Notes: generated by a model not told the origin, from the sequence alone. 64,000 bases of DNA from an uncultured Clostridia bacterium (GCA_944384825.1 CALWUT010000018.1:124001-188000), one strand, 5' to 3'; positions 38,954 through 49,105 are shown, counted from the first letter of the stretch. Made by a program: numbers and translations.

Positions 38954-39745
38954 TTATTTTAAATCTATAATTCCGATGTCACGAAAAAACAGATCTTTCG
39001 GAATAAGAGGTTTGGTATCTACAGTACTTTTCCAGATTTTTAATGATTCTTCTTTTGCTTTATTTCTAAAAGATATTGTTAATTTATCTAATAAGTTTTT
39101 ATGCATTTCTTCAAGTCCGAACAACTTTAAAGATATTAATACTCTAGTCATTCGTAAGTAATTGTGACCCCAAGATATAAAACTTTCTTTACTATTCCAA
39201 AATTCTATCATACGATTTACATTAAGAGCCATATTTTTTTGAATTTTTTTTAAAATATTTTTATTGGAAGTTAAATATTGCTCCCAAGTATTCCTTTTTT
39301 CCCCTGATATATAAAACTCTTTATTTGCATATTCAGATATTTTTTCATTAGGAAAAATAATCTGAATATAATCATGGTTTTTCTCTAAATTATAATTAGA
39401 GTCTTTCCTAAATTTTTCGCAGCTATTATATTTAAATTTATAATTATTTACAGGACATCCTGCTAATAATTTTATCCACAAAAGCTCTCTTTTTGTAAAT
39501 TTATTGAGGTTTTCATTTTTAGGTACTTCGTTTTTTAAAGCATTTGAAGGAGGAGTATCGTCTTTTTGATTTGATTTTTTCCCTCCCTGTAGACAGTCAA
39601 TAGTAAATAAAATTATTCCTGTACCTACAATACCCACGGTTAAAAACTTACTTACGTCTTCCTTGTTTAATGCACGGCAAGAGCCAGAAAGCAACAAAGT
39701 AGCTAAAAAAACTGAACATATATATTTAAATCTCTTTCTCATCAT
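38954..39745 (-). CDS. Secreted or membrane-anchored protein with an OGFr-like domain
   Basis: 263 residues. The N-terminus is a signal peptide (basic MMRKRFKY, hydrophobic 9-22, then SCRA before 26). A second hydrophobic stretch at 34-52 may anchor it. Residues 117-132, NYNLEKNHDYIQIIFP, and 194-212, HNYLRMTRVLISLKLFGLE, match the two hallmark segments of the opioid growth factor receptor (OGFr) conserved region as I remember them from the human protein (NYDVLEENHTYIQWLFP; HNNLRITRILKSLGELGLE). The biochemical function of this domain is unclear. The lysine-rich linker and export signal suggest action outside the bacterial cytoplasm. GAGGGTGG precedes the ATG; a second ATG follows at once. 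Confidence 0.75.
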   Translation of the reverse strand: MMRKRFKYICSVFLATLLLSGSCRALNKEDVSKFLTVGIVGTGIILFTIDCLQGGKKSNQKDDTPPSNALKNEVPKNENLNKFTKRELLWIKLLAGCPVNNYKFKYNSCEKFRKDSNYNLEKNHDYIQIIFPNEKISEYANKEFYISGEKRNTWEQYLTSNKNILKKIQKNMALNVNRMIEFWNSKESFISWGHNYLRMTRVLISLKLFGLEEMHKNLLDKLTISFRNKAKEESLKIWKSTVDTKPLIPKDLFFRDIGIIDLK

Positions 39746-40153
39746 ATTACCACCCTCTTTTCTTTTATTTTAACATAATTAAAATTCAATTACAATGATT
39801 AATCAATAAAATCAAAATTTTTAGCCCTATAAACGACAAAAATATTATCATACTGTACACTGCCTAAAGTACATATCTTTCTGTACAGAATAAAGATAAT
39901 CAATAAAAATATAATTTTAAAGTCACAGAGTTGAGTTTAATACACTCTCTAAAAAATGTTATATTCATTTGTAACCACAACGAACCATTAATTTAAAAAA
40001 TTAAATAAAACATATTTCGACATTCCTTCGAAATTCTATTACATAAAACCTGTCAAATTGCATTAAATTATGATAAAATAAAAATATAAGCACTTTGAAA
40101 ACTAATTATATAAAGCTATATGTAATTATCTTACGAAAGGAGATGACGTAAGT
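39746..40153. other. AT-rich intergenic region between divergent genes
   Basis: 408 bases between the OGFr-domain gene (minus) and corA (plus), so both promoters should lie here. I see no strong promoter pair. A perfect palindrome TTCTGTACAGAA at 39879-39890 could be a small operator but may be chance. No RNA gene is visible. Confidence 0.4.
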
Positions 40154-41080
40154 ATGATCAAATACCACAAAACTATTAATGGACGTATAAATACATTGGA
40201 AAACTTTGAATCTGAATGTTGGATTAACTGCACCGCTCCTACCGAAAAAGAAATAAATTATCTAATGTCTGATCTTGGTATAGATCCTGACTTACTGAAA
40301 GCTTCACTTGATGAAGAAGAATCTTCTCACGTAGATCGTGAAGGAGATTGTACACTTATGATAATGGACAGTCCTGTAGTAAATAAAAGCGGAAAAAATT
40401 TCACTTACTATACAAATCCCATAAGTATAATAATAACTCCAAAGAATATAGTTACCATATCATTAAAAGAAAATTCCATAATTGAAGAATTTTCTGAAGG
40501 ACTTATTAGATCTGCTTATCCTGAAAATAAAACTCGTTTCGCTATGCAGATCATGCTTCGTATGGCAAGCAAGTATCTCCAGTACCTTACACAAATTAAT
40601 AAAATTACAGAACATGTTGAAGAGGAATTAAAAAAGTCAATGCAAAACGAAGAATTGATTCAACTCCTAGAAATAGAAAAATCACTGGTTTATTTTTCTG
40701 CATCACTGAAATCTATAAGTGGAATGCTTAGAAAACTCTCAAGAGGAAAACATGTGGAGCTAGGGGAAGAAGAAGCTGATCTTTTAGAAGATATTATGAT
40801 AGAAATAAAACAAGCAGCTGAAATGTCTGAAATATATCTAAATATACTTTCCAGCTCTATGGACGCTTTCTCTTCTCTTATTTCCAATAATTTAAATGTA
40901 GTGATGAAAGTTCTTGCTTCAATTACTCTAATACTCTCTATGCCTACTATTGTTTCGGGAATTTATGGAATGAATAATCCAGGAATTCCTTTTATGGAAA
41001 ACTGGTGGTTCCCCTTTTTATTAACAGGCATATCTATGTTTGTTACTTGGCTTATTTTAAAACACAAGGATATGATATAG
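40154..41080 (+). CDS. corA: Magnesium/cobalt transporter CorA
   Basis: A 308-residue subunit of the pentameric inner-membrane Mg2+ channel. A large cytoplasmic domain with long helices (about 140-245) is followed by two C-terminal membrane helices. The selectivity signature is YGMNNP at the end of the first, and the short tail is basic (LKHKDMI). Length is normal. AAAGGAG lies before the ATG. It may be co-transcribed with the phosphatase downstream, although 120 bases separate them. Confidence 0.92.
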   Translation: MIKYHKTINGRINTLENFESECWINCTAPTEKEINYLMSDLGIDPDLLKASLDEEESSHVDREGDCTLMIMDSPVVNKSGKNFTYYTNPISIIITPKNIVTISLKENSIIEEFSEGLIRSAYPENKTRFAMQIMLRMASKYLQYLTQINKITEHVEEELKKSMQNEELIQLLEIEKSLVYFSASLKSISGMLRKLSRGKHVELGEEEADLLEDIMIEIKQAAEMSEIYLNILSSSMDAFSSLISNNLNVVMKVLASITLILSMPTIVSGIYGMNNPGIPFMENWWFPFLLTGISMFVTWLILKHKDMI

Positions 41081-41201
41081 TTATTTTAGCATATTTTAAT
41101 AATATAATTCTTTAAAATATATTATTTTAATGGAATTTATGATATAATCTTCCTATACTTCTGCACATGAATGTGTTGAAACTCAATAGGAGGATATTAT
41201 A

Positions 41202-43565
41202 ATGTTAAAATTTTCCATAAAAAACTTAAACATAGAAAAAAAAATACTTGTAGTAACTACTTTACTATTAGTCTTAACTCAAGTAATAATCGGTGTTCTT
41301 TCTTACGTAAGTATAACCAAAATGGCTGATTATTCACTTAATGAAGCAGATAAATTATCTGTTGAGTCAATGGACATAGGTGAATCTTCTCTTAAAAATC
41401 AATCTGAAGAATACCTTAAGTCTCTGTCTTATTCCTCTACAAAGCTATCGGACGCATTATTTAAAGAAATAAGTAACCAGTTAGACGCGTTTTGTAAAGG
41501 AACGGAAAATTTGTACCAAGATAAAAATATTCTAAAGGGCGAAATACTTCCTTTGCCTGAGCTTTGCAGTACCTGCGATCCTAAAAATAGAAATACTGCA
41601 AATGCTAAAGCTTTTGCGATAGATACTTCAAGTCTTAAATCCGATAGTCTTTCTGTTTTGGCCTATAACATCCCTGAATGCTATACAAAGTACACAGATA
41701 ACTTTTACTTTACCAATACAAACAGCTGGAATTCATTAACCGAAGATCAAAAAAATTATATACTTAGTAACTATTCGGTAGTATCACAAAGCACTCCTCC
41801 TACCTCCATAAAAAATGAACTTATGTTACTGAGTAACTTAAAATATATATCTGAACCGCTTTTTAAAAGCAATGATTCTATTTCAAGCATATATATTGGT
41901 ACAGAAAGTGGTATACTTTATAGGTACTCTTGTGATAATTCAAATCGTAAGTATGATCCTCGGACTCGGCCTTGGTATACTTCCGCCATTCAGGCGAAAG
42001 ACTCAGGCGAAAATTCCCCTGTCTGGCAAAGCACATATATTGCACAGTCTACAGGCAAATTATGCATAACTTGTTCTAAAGCTTTCTTAAATTCTAATGG
42101 AGAAATCTTAGGCGTTGCAGCAATTGATATGTACCTAGACGACATAACTCAGTACGTAACTGATATGAAGTTAGGTCAAACCGGTTACAGTTTTATAATT
42201 GATAATCAAGGAAATATTGTGATTCATCCTGAATATTCTACTTCTATAGCTACCACAGAATCTTCCGAGAAAAAAACTCTAATATTACCTGACAATTTTA
42301 TTAAAGAAATTTTATCAACTAAAACCGGAACCTCTAATGCCCAAATAAACGGCGAGGATTATTATTTCGCTTACAATCCCCTATCTACAACCAACTGGAT
42401 TTTTATAACTCTAATTGAAAACGATGAAATTATAGAGCCTATAAATCATATTGAAAATTTAATTAAAAATTCAGCAAACACTACTGCCTCTACAATAAAA
42501 AAAGATCTTGTCTCTATTCTTACTCAATTCCTAATAATATTTTGCTTATGTGCGCTTATAACGTACTGGGTAGGAGTAAAATTATCAAAAAGCTTAAGCA
42601 ATCCAATTATGGAACTCAGTAAAAAAACTGAGAAAATAGGAAACGGAAATTTTTCACTTAGAATTCCTGTAGAATCAAAAGATGAAATCGGTCAGTTAGC
42701 TTATTCTTTTAATAAAATGACGGAAAATCTTGAAAAATATGTAAAAGACCTTGCTAAAGCAACTGCCGAAAAAGAAAAAATACACAGTGAACTTAGAATC
42801 GCTAAAAAAATACAAAGAAGTATGCTTCCTTGCATATTTCCAGCTTTTCCTCATCGTCAAGACCTGGATATATATGCTATAATGGATCCTGCAAGAGAAG
42901 TAGGAGGAGATTTTTATGATTTTTTCTTTATTGATAAAAACAACTTAGCTATGGTTATTGCAGATGTTTCAGATAAAGGAATTTCAGCGGCTTTATTTAT
43001 GGTTATCGCAAAAATACTTATAAAAAATGAACTGCAAAATGGCAGTTCACCAGTTGAAGTATTTGAAATAGTAAATAAAAGATTGTGCGAAAATAATGAC
43101 GCCGGTATGTTCGTTACATGTTTCATCGGCATAATTAACATTGAAACAGGAAAATTTACCTACGGAAATGCTGGACATAATCCCCCTATAATATATAAGT
43201 ACTTAGAAAAAAAATGTGTACTAATCTCAAAGCCTCGCGGATTTGTGCTTGGAGCTATGCCAAAGATGCATTACAGTCAAAATGAAACTTACTTAAATTC
43301 AAAAGATTTCTTAATCTTTTATACCGATGGTGTAACGGAAGCAGTAAATCGTCAAGGAAAGCTTTTCTCTGAAGAAAAATTAAAAAAGATAATTTTAGAT
43401 GCCGGAAATAAAAATTTAAAAATGGAAGAATTAATATTAAAAATACGAACGGAAATTGAAACTTTTGCTAATGGCGCTCATAGATCAGACGATATAACTA
43501 TAATGGGACTTCAAGGATTAAATATAAATCCTCCCAGTCAAAATAATCATTCAATAGAAAACTAA
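41202..43565 (+). CDS. Membrane sensor phosphatase: dCache, HAMP and PP2C (SpoIIE/RsbU type)
   Basis: 787 residues: a membrane helix at about 15-38, an external sensor region with the dCache hallmark YDPRTRPWYTSA (about 250) and a second helix near 445-465. A HAMP linker (NPIMELSKKTEKIGNGNFSL), a short coiled coil (AEKEKIHSELRIAKKIQRSM) and a SpoIIE-type PP2C domain follow (AREVGGDFYDFF, IADVSDKGISAALFM, GNAGHNPPI, YTDGVTEAVN, HRSDDIT). Metal-binding aspartates are present. Such proteins dephosphorylate anti-anti-sigma factors in response to an outside signal. No sigma or STAS gene adjoins. AGGAGG precedes the ATG. Confidence 0.93.
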   Translation: MLKFSIKNLNIEKKILVVTTLLLVLTQVIIGVLSYVSITKMADYSLNEADKLSVESMDIGESSLKNQSEEYLKSLSYSSTKLSDALFKEISNQLDAFCKGTENLYQDKNILKGEILPLPELCSTCDPKNRNTANAKAFAIDTSSLKSDSLSVLAYNIPECYTKYTDNFYFTNTNSWNSLTEDQKNYILSNYSVVSQSTPPTSIKNELMLLSNLKYISEPLFKSNDSISSIYIGTESGILYRYSCDNSNRKYDPRTRPWYTSAIQAKDSGENSPVWQSTYIAQSTGKLCITCSKAFLNSNGEILGVAAIDMYLDDITQYVTDMKLGQTGYSFIIDNQGNIVIHPEYSTSIATTESSEKKTLILPDNFIKEILSTKTGTSNAQINGEDYYFAYNPLSTTNWIFITLIENDEIIEPINHIENLIKNSANTTASTIKKDLVSILTQFLIIFCLCALITYWVGVKLSKSLSNPIMELSKKTEKIGNGNFSLRIPVESKDEIGQLAYSFNKMTENLEKYVKDLAKATAEKEKIHSELRIAKKIQRSMLPCIFPAFPHRQDLDIYAIMDPAREVGGDFYDFFFIDKNNLAMVIADVSDKGISAALFMVIAKILIKNELQNGSSPVEVFEIVNKRLCENNDAGMFVTCFIGIINIETGKFTYGNAGHNPPIIYKYLEKKCVLISKPRGFVLGAMPKMHYSQNETYLNSKDFLIFYTDGVTEAVNRQGKLFSEEKLKKIILDAGNKNLKMEELILKIRTEIETFANGAHRSDDITIMGLQGLNINPPSQNNHSIEN

Positions 43566-43683
43566 TGAACAATACCCATCAAAAAGTATAAAACCAAAAT
43601 TTATTAAAACACATAAAAATTATCATAATTACCTGTAAAAATTAAATCATCCCAAAAACAAGTCCTTATTAAACGAAATAAAA

Positions 43684-45219
43684 TTATGCCACTTCACAAC
43701 TTAGCTGCTTAACTCTTTCTTCATATCTTACATTAAGTTTAAGTACTGCAAAAGTCCATGTTATGACGGTTGCAAAAAATATAGCTATTATTATTGGACT
43801 GTAAGCTAGTACACCTCCCACTGTACCTGTAGTCGTAACGAGAGTACGAGGAAATGAAAACATAACTTGCTGAACAGCTGAAGATCCTGCTTTACCAGCT
43901 CGGCCACCTATCATTTCCACAGCTGCTTGTCCTTTTGTTTTAGTATCCTCATCAAGTGGAATATAAGCCATACTTTTAGTAGTGTCGAACAAAGAGTATT
44001 TTACACTCTTTACCAAAGCATCATGAATTATTCCTACCCATGCAGATAAAGTAACTGCAGATATTCCAAATATAGTAGAACTTACAAATTGTTTATAAAG
44101 TACCAAAGATAAAAATATTCCACCTACTATCAAGAATGTTAAAGGAGTTACTAAAGCACTTATCTTCCATGAAAATTTTCTCAAAATATTTGCACTAATT
44201 AAAACTACTATGCTTGCAAACAATCCTGTAAATACGGAAAGCATTCCCTGCATCTTAGCGTACTCTGATTTATCAAATGCCTCTTTCATACCGGCTTTCA
44301 TTAATATTTCCGAAAAATTTATAGCTATTCCGTAAGATAAAATAAGTACTGCAATAAGCATTAAGTAAGGATTTTTAAATAAAATCTTTATGCCTTCCAG
44401 CGCACTAACTTTCTTATCATTTGAATCTCCTTTAGGAACATGTTCAGCTTGATAAATATGGGCATCCTTAGCAACAATTTTATTTATGTAAGAATATATC
44501 ACTAATATAGTAATTCCGGTAATTAATATAGCTGTCATTAAAACCTTAACGTGATGGGCGTCTAAATTACGCGCATAATTCATAATTATACTTCCTGCCA
44601 ATACCGTCCCTACACTTGAAATTAAAGAAAATAATCCAAAAAACCTGGTAACTTCATGTTTGAGCGTTACTCTATTTGCAAACTGCCAAAAAAGCGATGA
44701 TATCATTATGCTTCCCCATAACTCTGAAATTACATAAAAAGCTGCAAAAGGCCAATTCGCAAAGCATGTAATGAAAGTCCTAAAAAATATAGGCATGCCT
44801 TGAATCATTTCTGTAATTTTTTCCTCAGAAAGAATCAAATCATCAATATTCGGATAAATAAAGTATCCATATAAACCATAAAATATTATGAATCCAATAA
44901 CTGTTATATTAAAAGTTTTATCCGGGCCAAATTTATTTAATAAAATTGTAAAAACTACAACCGCAACTACTGCACTCGGTAAAACATACCATAGTTTAAG
45001 TGCACTTATCAAACTTGATGTCTCCTCCGGACGTGCCCCAATCCATAAATTAGTATTGTACTGAATAAAAAGATCTTTAAGACCATTTCCCAACGCATAC
45101 ACAAAAAGTATGCAAAACATAAGAAAATTCATAGGTATAAATTTTTTAAGTTCATGCTTGTAAATCGGAAAGATAAACTCTTGGAACTTGTTAAATTTTT
45201 GTGGCTGAGTGTCTAGCAC
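43684..45219 (-). CDS. ATP/ADP translocase (nucleotide transporter, NTT/Tlc family)
   Basis: 511 residues with about 11-12 membrane helices. IYKHELKKFIPMNFLMFCIL opens the protein as in Rickettsia and Chlamydia Tlc. VKYSLFDTTKSMAYIPLDED and TKTKGQAAVEMIGGRAGKAG (about 400-440) are the most conserved stretches of the family. It exchanges host ATP for bacterial ADP across the bacterial membrane. Relatives that import nucleotides by other modes exist, so the exact substrate needs testing. The start is GTG at 45219 after GGGGAGTG. It is flanked by AT-rich gaps and appears monocistronic. The family is found almost only in intracellular bacteria and plastids. Confidence 0.95.
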   Translation of the reverse strand: MLDTQPQKFNKFQEFIFPIYKHELKKFIPMNFLMFCILFVYALGNGLKDLFIQYNTNLWIGARPEETSSLISALKLWYVLPSAVVAVVVFTILLNKFGPDKTFNITVIGFIIFYGLYGYFIYPNIDDLILSEEKITEMIQGMPIFFRTFITCFANWPFAAFYVISELWGSIMISSLFWQFANRVTLKHEVTRFFGLFSLISSVGTVLAGSIIMNYARNLDAHHVKVLMTAILITGITILVIYSYINKIVAKDAHIYQAEHVPKGDSNDKKVSALEGIKILFKNPYLMLIAVLILSYGIAINFSEILMKAGMKEAFDKSEYAKMQGMLSVFTGLFASIVVLISANILRKFSWKISALVTPLTFLIVGGIFLSLVLYKQFVSSTIFGISAVTLSAWVGIIHDALVKSVKYSLFDTTKSMAYIPLDEDTKTKGQAAVEMIGGRAGKAGSSAVQQVMFSFPRTLVTTTGTVGGVLAYSPIIIAIFFATVITWTFAVLKLNVRYEERVKQLSCEVA

Positions 45220-45631
45220 TCGATCACTCCCCTATTTAAAATATTAGTTTTTATAAAATAAACCATAATCATAAAATTAAATCTAAATCTTAAAGCTACT
45301 AGTTACTTTTAATATTAAACAATCATAATAACTTCTCTTCTTTCTGACTTTATTTATTAGGTCTATATTAATTATTATATCACTATTTATAAATTTATCA
45401 AGAAAATATACGCTATTTCCAAAATTAAATACATAACAAAACCTAAATTTTTAAAAAATTACTTTATGATACAAAATATTTAAATTAAATTTGTCAATTT
45501 TAATCGAAATTAGTTGAAGTATCTAACACTCACATGTAATAACTAGTAAATAACTAAAAATATTCCCTTCAATTTAAAATCCAAGAAGAGAATATAACAA
45601 AATAAAACTACAAAATAAACCATTATCTTTA
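45220..45631. other. AT-rich intergenic region between the translocase gene and glnN
   Basis: 412 bases. Only a small TATACTA/TAGTATA inverted repeat that overlaps the end of glnN stands out. No gene or strong promoter is visible. Confidence 0.4.
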
Positions 45632-47719
45632 CTATATACTAAATAGTATATCTTGATAAGTCGGATAAGGCCAATAAGTTTTAGGAATGTTAATTTCCAT
45701 TTCATCCACAATTCTACGAGTTTCACACATACATTTTATAACTGTGTTTTTATAACTAACAGCACCACTCTTAATATCAATCATACTGTGAGACTTTTCT
45801 TCCAAAAGCGTAAGTTCACTAACCTTTATATGCAGCTGAGATAAAAGACTCGAAAGTTTTTCTAAGCTCTCAAGTTCATACTCATATGAAATTCCGTTTA
45901 ACTGAGTTTTTAAATTTATTGTTTCACTTATCTCTTTAGTGTATTTACTTACAGCAGGTAATATATCTCTTTTAATAATACTAATCATCGTCTGGGTTTC
46001 TATATGAATTATATTACAGTAATTCTTCATATGAACTTCATAACGCGATATCATTTCTTTCCTAGACAGTACACCATGGTTCTCAAACAACTTAATATTT
46101 TTCTCATCTAGAAAATGATTAAGAGCATCTACTGTAGTTTTTAGATTATAAAGTCCACGCCTTTGCGCTTCTGTTTCCCATTTTTCTGAATAACTATTTC
46201 CGTTAAATATTATTCTCTTATGTTTTTTTATTGTCCTTACAAGCAAATCATTTAGACTTAAATCTAAAGCCGCGGAATTTTCAAGCTCATCTGCGAACTC
46301 CTTCAAAGCTTGAGCTGCAATAGTATTTAAAATCATGTTCGGCGAAGCTACTGATTGACTCGACCCTACCATCCTGAATTCAAATTTGTTTCCAGTAAAC
46401 GCAAAAGGAGAAGTTCTGTTTCTGTCGGAAGTATCACAAGGAAAATTCGAAAATAAATTAAGTCCTATCTCAAAATTTCCTTTCTTCTTACATGTATATA
46501 CTTCTCCTTTTTCAAGAGCTTCCAAAACTGCCATTATTTCTTCTCCAAGATATACTGAAATAATTGCAGGAGGAGCTTCATGTCCACCAAGTCTACAGTC
46601 GTTACTTGGAGACGCTGCAGAAATTCTTAAAAGATCTGAATATTCGTCTACCGCTTTTATCATCGCACAGAGAAAAATTAAAAACTGAATATTGTCTTGA
46701 GGAGATTTACCAGGTTCCAATAAATTTATTCCTCTATCTGATAATAACGACCAATTGTTATGTTTACCGCTTCCATTTATTTTATCAAACGGTTTTTCAT
46801 GAAGCAAACATACAAGATTATGGCGCTCTGCAACAATTCTTAAGGTTTCCATAATAAGATGATTTTGATCCGCAGCTATATTAGAATACGTATAAATTTG
46901 AGCTACTTCATGCTGTGCCGGAGCTACTTCATTATGCTTAGTCTTTGAAGGGATTCCTAACTTCCAAAGTTCTTCATCTAATTCTTGCATAAAATCAGCA
47001 ATCCTTGGTTTAAGAGCAGCAAAATAATGGTTAGAAATATCCTGAGATTTAACTGGCTTAGCTCCAAATAACGTACGTCCACACGTTAAAAGATCTCGAC
47101 GTTTAGTGTAAAATTCTTTATCAATTAAAAAATACTCTTGTTCTGCTCCTGTACAAGGAGTAACTTTTTTAACTTTATCATTACCGAGAATTTTGAGAAT
47201 TCTTAAAGACTGCTTATTTAAGGCATACATAGACTTTAAAAGCGGAGTCTTTTCGTCAAGCACTTCTCCGCTGTACGAACAGAAAAAAGATGGTATATAA
47301 AGAGAATGGTTTTTAATAAAAGCATACGATGTCGGATCCCATGAAGTATATCCTCTAGCTTCAAATGTAGCACGAAGACCCCCGGAAGGAAAACTCGAAG
47401 CGTCCGATTCTCCTTTCACCAATTCTTTGACCGAAAAAGTCGCTTCTACATTACCCTCAGAAGAAATGTCTAAAAAACTGTTATGCTTCTCTGCAGTAAT
47501 TTCCGTTAAAGGTTGGAACCAATGAGTAAAATGAGTTGCCCCCTTTTCCATAGCCCAAGCTTTCATTGCGTGTGCAATAGTTTCTGCCATCTCCGGATCT
47601 ATTGATTCATTTTCGTCAATAGACTTCTTAAGACTACTATACACTTTAGAAGGTAATAATTTTTTCATCGCTTCCTCATTAAATACCATACTGCCAAACA
47701 ATTCTAGTCCATTCTTCAT
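45632..47719 (-). CDS. glnN: Glutamine synthetase type III (GlnN)
   Basis: A 695-residue large-subunit glutamine synthetase. It starts KNGLELFGSMVFNEEAMKKL. HAMKAWAMEKGATHFTHWFQ is the GSIII N-terminal motif, FPSGGLRATFEARGYTSWDP follows, and the catalytic core has GAEQEYFLID, KHNEVAPAQHEVAQIY and NGSGKHNNWSL. It makes glutamine from glutamate, ammonia and ATP and is the only nitrogen-assimilation enzyme in the window. It lies near a glutamate/dicarboxylate symporter and the ATP importer, which could supply its substrates. Confidence 0.96.
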   Translation of the reverse strand: MKNGLELFGSMVFNEEAMKKLLPSKVYSSLKKSIDENESIDPEMAETIAHAMKAWAMEKGATHFTHWFQPLTEITAEKHNSFLDISSEGNVEATFSVKELVKGESDASSFPSGGLRATFEARGYTSWDPTSYAFIKNHSLYIPSFFCSYSGEVLDEKTPLLKSMYALNKQSLRILKILGNDKVKKVTPCTGAEQEYFLIDKEFYTKRRDLLTCGRTLFGAKPVKSQDISNHYFAALKPRIADFMQELDEELWKLGIPSKTKHNEVAPAQHEVAQIYTYSNIAADQNHLIMETLRIVAERHNLVCLLHEKPFDKINGSGKHNNWSLLSDRGINLLEPGKSPQDNIQFLIFLCAMIKAVDEYSDLLRISAASPSNDCRLGGHEAPPAIISVYLGEEIMAVLEALEKGEVYTCKKKGNFEIGLNLFSNFPCDTSDRNRTSPFAFTGNKFEFRMVGSSQSVASPNMILNTIAAQALKEFADELENSAALDLSLNDLLVRTIKKHKRIIFNGNSYSEKWETEAQRRGLYNLKTTVDALNHFLDEKNIKLFENHGVLSRKEMISRYEVHMKNYCNIIHIETQTMISIIKRDILPAVSKYTKEISETINLKTQLNGISYEYELESLEKLSSLLSQLHIKVSELTLLEEKSHSMIDIKSGAVSYKNTVIKCMCETRRIVDEMEINIPKTYWPYPTYQDILFSI

Positions 47720-47845
47720 GTATCATTCCAACTTTCTAAAAATTAGCTTTCTACCTTTATATTAACATAAATATCCAAAAAGTAAATTATATTAGTTAAA
47801 ATAGCTTTTATATTTTTATACATGTTTTTCTTGAATTGAATACTT

Positions 47846-49105
47846 TTAAACCTCATTATATTTTTCAAGCTCTATCATTTTCTCACTTTTTGCGACAACT
47901 GCACAGCATACGCAATCTCCCAATACGTTAACAGTCGTTCTCATCATGTCCAGTATGCGATCCACACCTATTACAAGAGCTATCCCTTGAACCGGAAGTC
48001 CTGCGGATTCAAGTACCATAGCCATCATTATCATTCCTACTCCCGGCACTCCAGCAGTACCTATTGAAGCAAGTACAGCACTTATGACTATAGTTACCAT
48101 TGATTGAAAGCTTAACTCTATCCCATATGCTTGAGATATAAAAACTGCTGTTACTCCTTGAACTATAGCCGTTCCTGCCATATTTACCGTTGCTCCGATC
48201 GGAAGCACGAACTGATAAACTGAATGCTCAACGCCTATGTCTCGCATCATTTCCATACTAGCTGGTAATGCAGCATTACTCGAAGCAGTAGAAAATGTAA
48301 CCCCTGCTACCCTGGAATATTTTTTAAAAAACTTAACTAAAGATAATTTACTTCCAATTTTAAGCATCCCTCCGTAAATCAATATAGTATGGATTATTAA
48401 AGCTAATGCAACTACTAAAATCATTTTTAAAATTCCTATTAAAGAATCAAGACCAGTTGAGTAAACTGTAATGGATATTAAAGCAAAGACCCCTATCGGC
48501 GCAATACTCATTATCATCGATACTATCTTCATCATACAATCATTTATTACTTCAAATATATTAATCAATTGCTTAGCTTTTTCTCCTAACGTACCTATTG
48601 AAATTCCAAAAAATACCGCAAACACTAAAACTTGCAATAAATTTCCCTTAGACATTGATTTTACAGGATTAATAGGAATTATATCTAAAAAAATATCAAC
48701 TATGTTCTTGACTTCAGGAGGCGTATATGTAGAAGTAGAAGAGAAATCGAAGTTAAGCCCTATTCCCGGTTTAAAAATACTTGCGCATATAATCGAAATA
48801 ATAATAGCTCCTATAGTGGAAAATAAAAAAAGTAAAATAGTTTTAAGTCCTATTATTCCCAGTTTCTTCGTATCTCCAAAGGAAGATATACCGCAGATTA
48901 GCGATACGAAAACTAAAGGAATAACTGTCATTTTTATAAGATTAATAAATCCTGTACCTAAAAACCTCATAATACCATTCATGACTATATCGTCTATGTA
49001 AAAATGACTCGGCACAGCTTTCATAATAAAACCAAAAATTATTCCAAATATTAGTCCCAAAACCAGTAGAAGAGTACTATTCTTTAATATACTTTTACCT
49101 TTCAT
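47846..49105 (-). CDS. Dicarboxylate/amino-acid:cation symporter (DAACS, GltP/DctA-like)
   Basis: A 419-residue transporter with eight membrane helices and two re-entrant loops. The serine-rich loop TFSTASSNAALPASMEMM (about 270), GATVNMAGTAIVQGVTAVF (Na+-binding NMDG-like region) and GTAGVPGVGMIMMAMVLESA are diagnostic of the SLC1/GltPh fold. Glutamate, aspartate or C4-dicarboxylates are possible substrates. It stands 126 bases upstream of glnN in the same direction, so supply of glutamate to GlnN is a fair inference. Confidence 0.92.
   Translation of the reverse strand: MKGKSILKNSTLLLVLGLIFGIIFGFIMKAVPSHFYIDDIVMNGIMRFLGTGFINLIKMTVIPLVFVSLICGISSFGDTKKLGIIGLKTILLFLFSTIGAIIISIICASIFKPGIGLNFDFSSTSTYTPPEVKNIVDIFLDIIPINPVKSMSKGNLLQVLVFAVFFGISIGTLGEKAKQLINIFEVINDCMMKIVSMIMSIAPIGVFALISITVYSTGLDSLIGILKMILVVALALIIHTILIYGGMLKIGSKLSLVKFFKKYSRVAGVTFSTASSNAALPASMEMMRDIGVEHSVYQFVLPIGATVNMAGTAIVQGVTAVFISQAYGIELSFQSMVTIVISAVLASIGTAGVPGVGMIMMAMVLESAGLPVQGIALVIGVDRILDMMRTTVNVLGDCVCCAVVAKSEKMIELEKYNEV

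Noticed and set aside
39879..39890. Palindrome TTCTGTACAGAA between divergent genes
   Set aside because: A single 12-base palindrome in AT-rich sequence, not placed against a convincing promoter; too weak to call an operator.
48471..49001. A 176-codon open frame opposite the DAACS symporter
   Set aside because: It is a mirror of the membrane-protein codon pattern on the other strand, with no Shine-Dalgarno and no recognisable domain.
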